Assembly (NCBI GenBank): GCA_038225555.1
Contig: JBBRRB010000027.1
Span: 24,854 to 88,853 of the forward strand
Reading direction: 5' to 3'
DNA: 64,000 nucleotides
DNA from: JANXQZ01 sp038225555
GTDB lineage: Bacteria; Acidobacteriota; Terriglobia; Bryobacterales; Bryobacteraceae
Positions within the stretch are counted from its first letter, which is position 1, and each line of letters opens with the position of its first letter. The notes beneath the pieces are model-generated. The model did not search any database. It was given only the letters and a program-made list of their open reading frames with translations, and was not told the origin of the DNA. The position numbers were made by a program, and so were the translations under genes. Positions 54,526-63,381 of this stretch are shown piece by piece.

Positions 54526-55461
54526 ATGCTGATTCCCGCATTCGTTTTTATCGCGCTCTTTGCAACAGTCGGAGCCTTGCTTTGGTCTGGCTATCTGTTG
54601 TTTCGAAACCAGGAGGACCCGCTGGGGGAGCGCCTGGACGAGTTGCAGGCGCACGCTCTGGTAACCGGCCCCACTCGCTCGGCGCGGCGAAAGGCGGGTG
54701 GCGGATTCTTCAACAGCGTCCTCTACTTCGTCAGCTTGGTTCCAGGCGGCGACAGTTGGCTGCGCGAGACTGAGCGTGAACTAGCGCAGGCAGGGATTCG
54801 CAATAATCAAGCGCTCGGGATGTACTCGCTCGGTCACCTCTTGTTCATGACTTTATTGCTGGCGGGCATGCTTTGGTTCCAGCGGGACAACGACATGTTG
54901 CAGCGCCTGGTCGCGCTTACGGCGGCCTTCATTATCGGATGGCTGATCCCTCCGCAGGTGCTGCACCGGCTGGTGGCGCGCTACAGGAGGAAACTCCAGG
55001 AGGCGCTGCCCGACACTGTGGACATGCTCGGGATCGTGCTGGGAACCGGCCTTGCGCTGGATCAGGCCATGATGCGGGTGAGTGAGGAGATGGAGTACAT
55101 CTACCCGGAACTCGCGTCCGAGTTCATGACGGTCGTGATGCAAGTGAAGGCTGGCCAGGAACGCAGCAAAGCGTTTCAGCAACTGGTGCGACGTACGGGC
55201 ATCGAGGACTTGAAGTCCCTATCAGCGATGATCGTTCAGAGCGAGCGGTTCGGGACCAGTCTGTCCCAGGCGCTGCGTGTTTACTCGGATTCGCTCCGGA
55301 CACGCCGACGCCTGCGCGCGGAAGCGGCAGTGGGGAAGGCCGGGATCAAGATGCTGTTCCCGATCGTCCTATTCATCTTGCCCGTGCTCTTTGTGATTAC
55401 GCTGGTGCCGGGCGTCTTGAGCGTGCTGCGCGATCTGAAAACCGGCATCGGTCCAAAGTAG
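54526..55461 (+). CDS. tadC: pilus assembly membrane protein TadC
   Basis: 311 residues, two bases after tadB. Same T2SF layout: N-terminal helix, central helix pair (LFMTLLLAGMLWF and LVALTAAFIIGWLIP), LPDTVDMLGIVLGTGLALDQAMMRV, then DLKSLSAMIVQSERFGTSLSQALRVY, and a C-terminal helix. Last gene of the Tad run. It ends one base before the convergent glnE stop. Confidence 0.9.
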   Translation: MLIPAFVFIALFATVGALLWSGYLLFRNQEDPLGERLDELQAHALVTGPTRSARRKAGGGFFNSVLYFVSLVPGGDSWLRETERELAQAGIRNNQALGMYSLGHLLFMTLLLAGMLWFQRDNDMLQRLVALTAAFIIGWLIPPQVLHRLVARYRRKLQEALPDTVDMLGIVLGTGLALDQAMMRVSEEMEYIYPELASEFMTVVMQVKAGQERSKAFQQLVRRTGIEDLKSLSAMIVQSERFGTSLSQALRVYSDSLRTRRRLRAEAAVGKAGIKMLFPIVLFILPVLFVITLVPGVLSVLRDLKTGIGPK

Positions 55462-55462
55462 T

Positions 55463-58339
55463 TCAGGCACGCTCAGTAAAAAGCTGGTCGAAAATCTCCC
55501 TGGTTCGATTTCGAATTCTCCTCAGTTGCACTCCCAACGGCTGATGATTCAAATGGTCTGGCGTCCATCGATGCACAATCTCAGTCAGCATCTGCAACTG
55601 TGCTTCGGAGTTGGGCAAATTCCCTTCCGCATGCCCCGAGTAAATCCGCAGCCCGTGATCCACCGCTCGATAAAACGTCACGGCATCGCGCAGAAACTCG
55701 GCGTCCGCCCGCTCCAGATGCCCCATTTTTTCGATAATATCGATCCGCTCCGGCATGTTGAGCACCTTGAAGAAGATGCCCGCGCTCTTGAGCCGCAGAT
55801 ACAACAACGCAAAATCAATATCGTAAAACCCGCCCAGCCCCGCCTTCAAAGGGTTCTGCGGACCCTGCTCTTTTTCCAGCCGGATTCGCATCTGGCGCAG
55901 GTCCTTCTTTGACCGGCCGCTCTGCCCATAGCGCCTCCAGTCCACCTCCTGCAGCGCGTTCAGGAAAGTTGTCGCTCGCTCCACATTGCCCGCCACCGCC
56001 CGCGACTTCATGTAAGCGATTCCTTCCCAAGCCTCCGCGTGCCGCTCAAAGTAATCCTGATAAGCCCCTTCGGTTTGCACCAATGCGCCAGCGCTCCCGT
56101 TCGCCCTCAGCCGTGTATCCACTGCAAACATCACCCCGGTGCCGGTGTACGCGCTGATAATGTCGATCACTCTGTTCGCCACTCGCGTCCAGAATTCATG
56201 CTCCGATTGATCCGCATCCGGCACGATAAACAATAAATCCGCGTCTGAGGCCAAGTCGAATTCGCGCATCCCGAGTCGACCCAATGCGATCACCATGAGC
56301 TGGTGGCCGACCGTATAGTGCGGATCTGAAGCAAAATGCGAGCCCCGCACCTGCTCGAGTGCCATTCGATAAGCCGCCGCGATCGCTGCGTCCGCCAAAT
56401 CAGATGTTCGGGCAAGTGTCTCGAACACATTCGATCCCAGGCATAAGCTCGCCACCTGAATACGAAACACTTCCTGGCGAAAAAACTGTCGCAACTCAGC
56501 CGGATCGCTCAGTCCGACAGTGAGCTCATGGTAGGAATGGCTCACCGAGCCATCGCCGCTCAACCTTGCTACGTCTTCGATCAGTCCGGGTGCGCGAATA
56601 AGCTCATCCGAGAAGTAGGGACTGTGCTCAAAGATGTCCAGCGTGTAACGCGCCACCGCGCCATCGCCATTGAGCAGATTAAGCCACGCCGGATTGGGCA
56701 CCACCTTCTCCAGAAAGTGCTCGAACGCCCGGGCCCCGATTCTGGGCGGATTGCGCGCGATAAGGTTTGCAAGCTCGGGAGCCCTGTGGTCCAGGAAGCG
56801 CACTAGGTTGCTCGAAACCGGTTCCCCGGATTCGGCTTGTTCCGAGTCCGCGGATGCAGCCGTAAGGGGGCTGTAGTACATCGGCTTCTGCGCGTAAATG
56901 ACGCGCTCGTAAATTTCCTGAACCGCCTCCAGGTGCCCGTTGAGTTCCTGCAAGAGTCTCTCGCCGGAAGGCACGCCGCCGAATTGAGCGCTGGGCATTT
57001 TGCTCGCGAGCAAATCGAGAGCTAAGGAATCCCGAGGTAAAGTATGCGTCTGACGATCGTCATCGAATTGCAGACGGTGCTCCAGGTTGCGCAGGAAGCG
57101 GTAGGCGGAAGCCAGTCGGCCGTACTCGGCTGCGGATAGGAGATCCTTGTCGTTCAGCCTCCCCAGCGCCAGCAGAGTGCCGCCATTGCGGACCCAGGGC
57201 ACTCGCCCGCCGTGCAGACGCTGCAGGCATTGCACCAAAAACTCGATATCCCGGATGCCGCCTCGCGCCAGTTTAATATCAAAGGCGGGCTTGGAGCCGT
57301 GGCGCTGATTCAACTTCTCGCTGATCCTCTCGCGCGTGGCTGAGACCGATTCCACAGCTAGGAAATCCAGCGTCGTCGAGTAAATCTTGGGTTCCACGAA
57401 ATCGAAAAGTTCGCGGCCTGTTTCGCGATCTCCCGCCGCCACCCGCGCTTTGATTAGCATCTGCAACTCCCAATCGCGTGCCCGCGTTTCGTAGTATTTC
57501 TTGGCCCCATCGAGTGAAATGCAGACCTCGCCGAGGCTTCCATCTGGCCGGAGGCGAAGATCCACTCGATAGCAAAGTCCCTCGGCCGTGTAAGTCGAAA
57601 GCAGATGAGTGTATTGATTGGCCACCTTCTTGAAGAACTCTTTGTTCGAGATCGAGTTCGGCCCGCTGGTCTCACCGGCGGCCGTATACACGAACATCAG
57701 GTCGATGTCCGAACTATAGTTGAGCTCTTGACCACCCAGTTTCCCAAGTGCGATCACTGCCATCCCGCACTCGCGGACGTGGCCTTCCCCATCGAGGAAT
57801 TGCGGGGTTCCATGTCGCCCCGTCAACTCGTCGCGAATGCGTTGATAGCTGATTTCTAGAATGCCGTCGGCGAGATTGGAAAGCTCTCCTGTGATCTCCG
57901 GGAGTGTGCACAGCCCCCGCACGTCGCGAATCAGAATGCGCAGGATCTGTTGTCTGCGGAAGAGAGCCAGCGAAAGTGCCTCCGGAGCGTCTACCGGTTG
58001 AGCTGCGAGGAACTCTCTGAGCAACGCCGCTTGACGCTCGGCCGAGAGCGCAAAAGCGAGAGGCTCCAAAGTTTCCAGCCACTCAGGCTTCTTGATTAAT
58101 TCGTCAGCCAGGAATCGCGAGTAAGAAAATACAGCGATCAGATTGGGGAGGCTTCCCGGGGCATTTGCAATGCGCGAGAACGCGGCGGGCTGCTGCTGCT
58201 TGAGATTTACAAGGTAATGCAGCGTGCGCTCCGCATCGGGTGAAGCGGCGACCAGCGATTCCATCTGGCCTCTAGCGGCTGGTTCAAGCCCGTCAATGAG
58301 GAACGAAAGGCCGCGGGGTGCGCGCACTAAATTAGACAA
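55463..58339 (-). CDS. glnE: glutamine synthetase adenylyltransferase GlnE
   Basis: 958 residues, TTG start. It adds and removes AMP on glutamine synthetase in nitrogen control. Two nucleotidyltransferase halves are visible: GKLGGQELNYSSDIDLMFVY (deadenylylase half, N-terminal) and LGRLGMREFDLASDADLLFIV (adenylylase half, C-terminal). Linking blocks RLQRLHGGR, GRLNDKDLLS and PGLIEDVARL fit the family. It overlaps the upstream MOSC gene by eight bases. No PII gene or glutamine synthetase is in the window. Confidence 0.95.
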   Translation of the reverse strand: MSNLVRAPRGLSFLIDGLEPAARGQMESLVAASPDAERTLHYLVNLKQQQPAAFSRIANAPGSLPNLIAVFSYSRFLADELIKKPEWLETLEPLAFALSAERQAALLREFLAAQPVDAPEALSLALFRRQQILRILIRDVRGLCTLPEITGELSNLADGILEISYQRIRDELTGRHGTPQFLDGEGHVRECGMAVIALGKLGGQELNYSSDIDLMFVYTAAGETSGPNSISNKEFFKKVANQYTHLLSTYTAEGLCYRVDLRLRPDGSLGEVCISLDGAKKYYETRARDWELQMLIKARVAAGDRETGRELFDFVEPKIYSTTLDFLAVESVSATRERISEKLNQRHGSKPAFDIKLARGGIRDIEFLVQCLQRLHGGRVPWVRNGGTLLALGRLNDKDLLSAAEYGRLASAYRFLRNLEHRLQFDDDRQTHTLPRDSLALDLLASKMPSAQFGGVPSGERLLQELNGHLEAVQEIYERVIYAQKPMYYSPLTAASADSEQAESGEPVSSNLVRFLDHRAPELANLIARNPPRIGARAFEHFLEKVVPNPAWLNLLNGDGAVARYTLDIFEHSPYFSDELIRAPGLIEDVARLSGDGSVSHSYHELTVGLSDPAELRQFFRQEVFRIQVASLCLGSNVFETLARTSDLADAAIAAAYRMALEQVRGSHFASDPHYTVGHQLMVIALGRLGMREFDLASDADLLFIVPDADQSEHEFWTRVANRVIDIISAYTGTGVMFAVDTRLRANGSAGALVQTEGAYQDYFERHAEAWEGIAYMKSRAVAGNVERATTFLNALQEVDWRRYGQSGRSKKDLRQMRIRLEKEQGPQNPLKAGLGGFYDIDFALLYLRLKSAGIFFKVLNMPERIDIIEKMGHLERADAEFLRDAVTFYRAVDHGLRIYSGHAEGNLPNSEAQLQMLTEIVHRWTPDHLNHQPLGVQLRRIRNRTREIFDQLFTERA

Positions 58340-58826
58340 CCTGGTCTACCAGCGCGATTATATCCTTTTGCCGAACCATCCCCGTGCGGGAGACAGAAGC
58401 GTAAAAGCCGCTCATAGCCCAGCGAGGAGTGGACGGATCTTCAGCCTTCACCTGCCGGTCATAGATTTCCTGCTTGATAGCGGGACCATAGACATCGAGC
58501 TGCGCGCATGGCACGCGTACCTTGGTCAGCTCAATCATTACCTCGCCCAGCCGGTAGCGCTGTCCAGTGCGCATCTGGCGATGATCGATGCCGCGCGTCG
58601 TAATATTCTCTCCAAGCGCGCCGTAAAAAAGCGGGTAGCCTTTCGCGGTCAGGGCTTCGATCGCTTCGGAGCAGATCAGCAGGAGAGCGCGCGTGGGGCC
58701 GCCATGAAAGCGCGGATTGTTGTGCCAATCCCCTTCAATCCCAAGCGAACTGACATGACCCTCGACAATGGGCAGTTTGGGTACGCCGCCATGAGAGATG
58801 CTCACCTGGACGATGGACCCCGTCAC
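58332..58826 (-). CDS. MOSC-domain protein
   Basis: About 164 residues from GTG 58826, which overlaps the TonB-like stop (GTGA); longer frames exist but invade the neighbour. MOSC domains bind sulfur carried by a conserved Cys and occur in molybdenum-cofactor sulfurases and YiiM-like enzymes. Visible are GVEGDWHNNPRFHGG-like IEGDWHNNPRFHGGPTRAL, GALGENITTRGID, and the Cys in KVRVPCAQLDVYG. YiiM-type detoxification or cofactor trafficking is possible. Confidence 0.85.
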   Translation of the reverse strand: MTGSIVQVSISHGGVPKLPIVEGHVSSLGIEGDWHNNPRFHGGPTRALLLICSEAIEALTAKGYPLFYGALGENITTRGIDHRQMRTGQRYRLGEVMIELTKVRVPCAQLDVYGPAIKQEIYDRQVKAEDPSTPRWAMSGFYASVSRTGMVRQKDIIALVDQVV

Positions 58827-59584
58827 GGCAGGAACCGCAATTTCAGGTTGCCTTCTACTGGAACTGGCTTGCCGTTCTTTTCGGCTGGCTTGAAGCGCCA
58901 CTGCATCAAAGCTGCAACCGCGTTCTCATCGAGGCCGAAACCCGCCGGACGAAAAATCTCAATCTGATGGATCACTCCGTCCGTGCCGATGATCACTTCC
59001 GTCAGCACTTCAGGCTGCAGCTTGAGCACGCTGGCCGCAAATGTCATATGGGGCTCATCCCTCGCCATGAGTTGTGGCGGATTGACTCCGGCACCCATAT
59101 GCGTCGAATTCGTCATGGTCTCTTCAGCCGGGGGCTGCATGGCGATGATAATTTGATCCCTGAGGGCCCGAGCCTTCGATTTTGGTTCGCGCGATTCTTC
59201 TACTCGGCCCAATTCTTCCAGAACGAGCGCCTCAATCTCGAGTGCGAGCGCCAAGTCCGAATTCCGCGTGTTTGCGTTTTGCTGGCGAAGCTCTAGCGCT
59301 TTGCGAGCAAGAGGTTCCACCTGAGCTTCGAGCGCTGCCTTGTCTTTCGCAAGCGCGGGATTCAGGGCCATCGCAAGCAGATCCAGAGCTTCGGCGTAAT
59401 CGTCTGACTTGGCCCCCTGCTTTTCCCACAGCGAGACCGCTTGTTTGAGCAGCGACTCCGCCTCCAGGCGACCCGCTGGCTGCAGCACCAGATCTTTGGC
59501 CCGAGTTGCGAGTGCATGAGGATGGGCGTCGGGCTGCGCGGCAATGAGTCCTGTAACAGCGATCAGTCCCGTCAGAATTCGCAT
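58823..59584 (-). CDS. exported TPR/TonB C-terminal domain protein
   Basis: 253 residues. Signal peptide (MRILTGLIAVTGLIAAQ), a helical region with two to three TPR-like units (AESLLKQAVSLWEKQGAKSDD; LALALEIEALVLEELGRVEESRE), then a TonB C-terminal domain: VLTEVIIGTDGVIHQIEIFRPAG and LDENAVAALMQWRFKPAEKNGKPV. It lacks the N-terminal membrane anchor and Pro-rich linker of classic TonB, so it is a TonB-box-type energy partner in name only; role unknown. Confidence 0.75.
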   Translation of the reverse strand: MRILTGLIAVTGLIAAQPDAHPHALATRAKDLVLQPAGRLEAESLLKQAVSLWEKQGAKSDDYAEALDLLAMALNPALAKDKAALEAQVEPLARKALELRQQNANTRNSDLALALEIEALVLEELGRVEESREPKSKARALRDQIIIAMQPPAEETMTNSTHMGAGVNPPQLMARDEPHMTFAASVLKLQPEVLTEVIIGTDGVIHQIEIFRPAGFGLDENAVAALMQWRFKPAEKNGKPVPVEGNLKLRFLP

Positions 59585-59637
59585 GAGAGATCCTAAAACG
59601 AGGATACCGGACTTCAGTAAGCTGGATTCTGAAGGCG

Positions 59638-60420
59638 ATGCTGCAGACCATCCAAGCTACGCGATATGTGACTCCCTTGCGGGAGGGCGGTTCGCTGCCC
59701 GCAATCGTCGAGGCGAACGATTTAGGTCTGTATGTACTCAAATTTCGAGGTGCTGGACAGGGACCGCTCGCTCTGGTGGCGGAGCTCATCGCAGGCGAGG
59801 TTGGCCGCGCTCTTGGACTGAAAGTGCCGGAACTGGCACTGATGCAGGTGGATGCCGAACTCGGACGAAATGAGCCGGACGCCGAGATCCGCGAGCTGTT
59901 GAATGCGAGCGTCGGATTGAACCTGGCGATGGACTATCTGCCCGGATCCGTCACGTTCGACCCTGCTGCCGGAGATCGCGTGGATCCGGATCTCGCGTCC
60001 AGCGCAGTGTGGTTCGACGCGTTTGTCACCAATGTCGACCGGACCGCACGCAATACCAATCTCTTGTTGTGGCACAAGACTCTCTATCTCATCGATCACG
60101 GCGCCGCTCTCTATTTTCATCATGATTGGCCGAGCCTCGAGCGTCTGGCCGTTAGCTCATTTCCACCCATTCGCGATCACGTGCTGTTGCCTTGGGCGAG
60201 CCGTTTGCAAGAAGCGGACTCCCGGCTGCGTGCTCTATTAACCGACGCTGTGTTTGAGCAGGTACTGGCAGAAGTCCCGGATGAATGGCTGGTGATGGGA
60301 TCAGGAGTCTCCACGCCCGCCGAAAAGCGCTCGGCGTACGTGGAGTTCCTGGTTCGAAGGTTGGGGGCGTCTGCAACGTTTGTCGGGGAGGCGGTGCGTG
60401 CCCGAGCTAAATTCGTTTGA
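59638..60420 (+). CDS. HipA-like kinase domain protein
   Basis: 260 residues. Pattern of the stand-alone HipA-like kinase family: nucleotide-binding Lys35 in LYVLKFRGAGQGPLALVAE, catalytic loop N132-VDRTARNTNLLL (D134, N141) and the metal-binding D153 in LIDHGAALYFHH. It lacks the N-terminal part and DNA-binding HipB partner of true HipBA toxin modules. The next gene, a DUF3037 protein, overlaps its end by 23 bases. This pair is a recurrent two-gene unit whose function I do not know. Confidence 0.8.
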   Translation: MLQTIQATRYVTPLREGGSLPAIVEANDLGLYVLKFRGAGQGPLALVAELIAGEVGRALGLKVPELALMQVDAELGRNEPDAEIRELLNASVGLNLAMDYLPGSVTFDPAAGDRVDPDLASSAVWFDAFVTNVDRTARNTNLLLWHKTLYLIDHGAALYFHHDWPSLERLAVSSFPPIRDHVLLPWASRLQEADSRLRALLTDAVFEQVLAEVPDEWLVMGSGVSTPAEKRSAYVEFLVRRLGASATFVGEAVRARAKFV

Positions 60421-60790
60421 TTATGCGGTAATCCGAGTGGTTCCTCGAGTTGATCGGGAGGAGTTCGTCAACGCAGGGGTGATTCTCTTCTGTCTTGGAC
60501 AAAACTTCTTGCAGGCGCGCGTGTACGCGGACGAACTGAGGCTTCGTGCGCTTTGGCCAGAATCGGATGTGGATCTCGTTCGCTGTCGGCTGGAAGCTTT
60601 TCCAAACATTTGCGCGGGACATCCCAATGCCGGCCCCATTGCGCGACTGTCCCGCAGGGAGCGTTTTCATTGGCTGGTATCCCCGCGCAGCACCATTATC
60701 CAGGTTTCGCCCGTCCATACCGGACTATGCGAAGCACCTGAATCCGCCCTCGCGCATTTGTTCCGCGAACTCGTGCACGGCTCAATGTAG
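60398..60790 (+). CDS. DUF3037 protein, partner of HipA-like kinase
   Basis: About 130 residues from GTG 60398, with GGGGAGG at ideal spacing; a TTG at 60380 is a longer option. The start FDYAVIRVVPRVDREEFVNAGVIL is the signature of DUF3037. RARVYADELRLRALW-type text and RLSRRERFHWLVSPRSTIIQ follow. The partner gene overlaps, so the proteins are made together. Confidence 0.85.
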   Translation: MPELNSFDYAVIRVVPRVDREEFVNAGVILFCLGQNFLQARVYADELRLRALWPESDVDLVRCRLEAFPNICAGHPNAGPIARLSRRERFHWLVSPRSTIIQVSPVHTGLCEAPESALAHLFRELVHGSM

Positions 60791-60801
60791 GGCTGGGCGG
60801 C

Positions 60802-61401
60802 TTAACTTGACAAAGCAACATTAATCCACCGCAACGCAGGCACGCCCAGAGCGGCGGTCACCGTGGCGAACACGGCACCGGTTTGATCCCACGGACCGCT
60901 CGATCCAAATGTCCAAAAATTCGGCCATACGAAATCGGCGACGTCAGTATTGCCGATCGCGTAGTGCTGCTTGGCAACCGGATCGCACACCTCTCCATCG
61001 AAGAGCCGCCACGGGAACGGCTGACCGCCTGGATAGAGGATCTTGACTCGGCCGAACGGGTTGGCCAGCATCTCCAGAATCTCGTGCGTGATAACCACGG
61101 TATTTATCAAATTGTTCTGAAGTCCGATAGAGGCGAACACTTTCGCGAACGGTATGCCCGCCGCCGAAACCCCATGGTAGCCAGCATCCCCTTTGGGATC
61201 GCCATCGTCCGGATAATCCTGAATGGTGAGCACCATGGGACTAATCGGGAATCGGGTTAGTTGCAGGTCGGCTGAGACGAAATATTTCGGCGCAAAATCC
61301 CTATCGAGCTGAATCTGAAAATTGTTCACGTCGGCGTGGCTAAGACTGGCCCAGCCTGCAAAAAACTGGGAGTTGTTGACTATCGAGAGGAGGGGCTGCA
61401 T
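60802..61401 (-). CDS. hypothetical protein with HExxE-like motif
   Basis: 199 residues, no signal peptide. The middle carries NTVVITHEILEMLANPFGR, an HExxE-type motif of the kind that can bind zinc in metallopeptidase-like folds, followed by CDPVAKQHYAIG. A second acidic residue (E in GEVCDP) lies 37 positions later. I do not recognise the family beyond this. It is convergent with the DUF3037 gene. Confidence 0.55.
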   Translation of the reverse strand: MQPLLSIVNNSQFFAGWASLSHADVNNFQIQLDRDFAPKYFVSADLQLTRFPISPMVLTIQDYPDDGDPKGDAGYHGVSAAGIPFAKVFASIGLQNNLINTVVITHEILEMLANPFGRVKILYPGGQPFPWRLFDGEVCDPVAKQHYAIGNTDVADFVWPNFWTFGSSGPWDQTGAVFATVTAALGVPALRWINVALSS

Positions 61402-61425
61402 TTGTTCCTTCGGTTCTGACCGTCA

Positions 61426-62111
61426 TTAAAGCATGCCAGTCACGATACGGAACGAATCCCGAATATCCTTACTCTCAAGGATCCTTTTCGGGGAGCCATT
61501 CTTTGCCACGTTCAGCATCGCCCGGCCCATCTGTTCGGTCGTTACCATATAGTTCGGCAACAAGCGCCGAAGCACTGGTAGCAGCGGCCCTAGAGCAGCA
61601 TAGAGCACGCGGTATGCTGCCGTTTTTGAGCGTTCTCCATGCATCGGCTGGATTCCGGGCGGACGAAACATGTACGTAGCTTTAAACGGCAAGCAGAGCA
61701 AAACGTTTTCAGTTTTCCCCTTTACGCGCGCCTAGCCCGTCCTCCCTCGTTCCGAACTGTCCGCTCCAGCGCCGGAAACGTAGATGAAGGTCATACCGGC
61801 ATTCAGCCGTACCAATGTTTCCGCCGCTGCCATCGTAATCCCCTACGTTACCCCGTTCATACGTTTCTGCGGACATTCCGCCAGACGAAACGCCGAGGCA
61901 GAAGAAACAAGCATTCGAATCCAGAAAGGGCCGGCTCGATGCCTGTATAATTCCACATGTCCGCGTGCACAATTTCACGCAACTTAGGGTGATCGATACC
62001 TGCTGCCGTTCGCCCGATCATACTGACGATCCGAACATCCGGGTCCTGCAGGCATTCCCGCAGGACACCCTGCCCCACCATTCCGGTTGCTCCGAATAGA
62101 AGTATCTTCAT
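61426..62111 (-). pseudogene. decayed NAD(P)-binding epimerase-like gene
   Basis: The N-terminus is intact (MKILLFGATGMVGQGVLREC, a Rossmann motif) and the C-terminal part is intact (YMFRPPGIQPMHGERSKTAA, then QMGRAMLNVAKNGSPKRIL). Between them the reading frame breaks. Near 61920 the frame moves one base so that CFFCLGVSSGGMSAETYER continues the protein; a second shift near 61858-61840 is needed to reach ITMAAAETLVRLNAGM; and an in-frame TAG near 61734 interrupts GRTG-ARVKGKTEN. At least two frameshifts and one stop make it a clear pseudogene of a YbjT/HTATIP2-like oxidoreductase. Confidence 0.85.
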
Positions 62112-62173
62112 GCTCCCGCAAACACCACGAACCGGTCGCGCCGGGCCGGAGGGGTCCGGTCCGGCGATACATT

Positions 62174-62602
62174 TTATCGACGGCCCCAGCCTTCGTGATG
62201 TTCTCTATAGTCGGCCAGTCGGCGCAGATCGTCATTCAGAATTTCGCGATCGCGGGGAGCCAGTCTGTTGTCGGCGACCACGCGCCGAAACGCACCGATC
62301 ACCTCGTCGAGCGCGCGCTGATCGAAGCGGTTATTGGCCAAGCCTTCCTGCAGTTCGTTCAATTCCTGCTTGACTCGGGCAATCCGGTACTGGTCACGGC
62401 CGTCGGGCCACGAGGTCGTCTGCACGTGATCCAAATCCTGTCTGACCTGCCAGAAAATACGGTTGCGCCAGCGGTCGCCCTGATATTGGTCATCCCGGTC
62501 GCGATGGTACCAATCAGAGTCTCGCCGCTCCTGCGCCCCGGCGGTGGACACGAAGACTGTCAGAGCCGCCGTCGCCAACATCGTTTGAACTATTCGATTC
62601 AT
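62174..62602 (-). CDS. small secreted charged protein
   Basis: 142 residues with a signal peptide (MNRIVQTMLATAALTVFVST, cleavage near AGA-QE). The mature part is very rich in Arg, Asp and Gln (RRDSDWYHRDRDDQYQGDRW), then a helical bundle-like segment with LNELQEGLANNRFDQ and LRRLADYREHHEGWG. Similar small charged exported proteins are frequent in Acidobacteriota and have no known role. Confidence 0.65.
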   Translation of the reverse strand: MNRIVQTMLATAALTVFVSTAGAQERRDSDWYHRDRDDQYQGDRWRNRIFWQVRQDLDHVQTTSWPDGRDQYRIARVKQELNELQEGLANNRFDQRALDEVIGAFRRVVADNRLAPRDREILNDDLRRLADYREHHEGWGRR

Positions 62603-62697
62603 GTTTGTACCCTCGCTTGGTAGGACGCCGAGAGCCGCTCAATCGCTTCAAGAGGCGAAATTATTTGCGGTTAATCCAAGCTTGCGCAACACCACAT

Positions 62698-63381
62698 TCA
62701 AGGCTGACGCAGCTCGAACTCCCCGGTCTTCTCTAACGCCCAGAAAAATCCAACATCTCCGCCATAGGTTGCGGCCCGTACTCAGCGGCCAAAGCCTCCC
62801 GGATTTCCAGCACGGACCGTCTGCCATTCGCGAATCCCCGCATCTCCATTGCGTTGTACTGAGTCCTCGACGCCTCGGCCAAATCGCGATTGCCATCCGG
62901 AGGGCGCTGACCCGCGCCGCCAAAACCGCTTGGAGCAGGTTTCTTCTCGGCGAAGCTCTCGGCCAGGCTTCGATCTTGTCGCTCGTTCTTGCATCCTCAG
63001 CCAGAATCTTCACCCAAACAATCCGCTTCCCGCCCATAACGTTGATGAACTAAATTGAAAGCGAGCCGGAGCGGCTCCTTGTCCCCCGCCATCCGGAGCC
63101 CCAGCCGCAACTGATCGGACGCCCTGGCCGCGCCACTGCCCATTCGCGAGCTCGGCCACCCGCACCGCGCTATCGGCATGAGCATTCACCATCACGGAAA
63201 GGCTCGAAAGCGCAATGAAGATTACGCGCTTGAGCTGCGTCGGGTCGGCGGTGAACGGCCGATCCTCGCTTGTGTGGCGAGCGATGTCGGGCCAATTATT
63301 GAACAGCACGGCAGGCACGCCCATCCCTAAAACCGCCGGCTGAGCAGACGACTCGAAATGCCTTTCGACGCTGTAGTTGAA
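62698..63381 (-). pseudogene. remnant of an M28-type metallopeptidase C-terminal region
   Basis: Stitching three frames recovers one protein: MGVPAVLFNNWPDIARHTSE and DPTQLKRVIFIALSSLSVMV (about 63200-63324), then ASDQLRLGLRMAGDKEPLRL and AFNLVHQRYGREAD (about 63020-63120), then VWVKILAEDARTSDKIEAW, then QYNAMEMRGFANGRRSVLEI with REALAAEYGPQPMAEMLDF, and finally WALEKTGEFELRQP. This order matches the C-terminal half of the M28-type peptidases I know from Acidobacteriota. At least four frame changes are needed, and the catalytic N-terminal part is missing, so it is a decayed fragment. Confidence 0.7.

Noticed and set aside
62601..63053. Plus-strand open frame of 150 codons
   Set aside because: Lies opposite the peptidase remnant; no recognisable domain.
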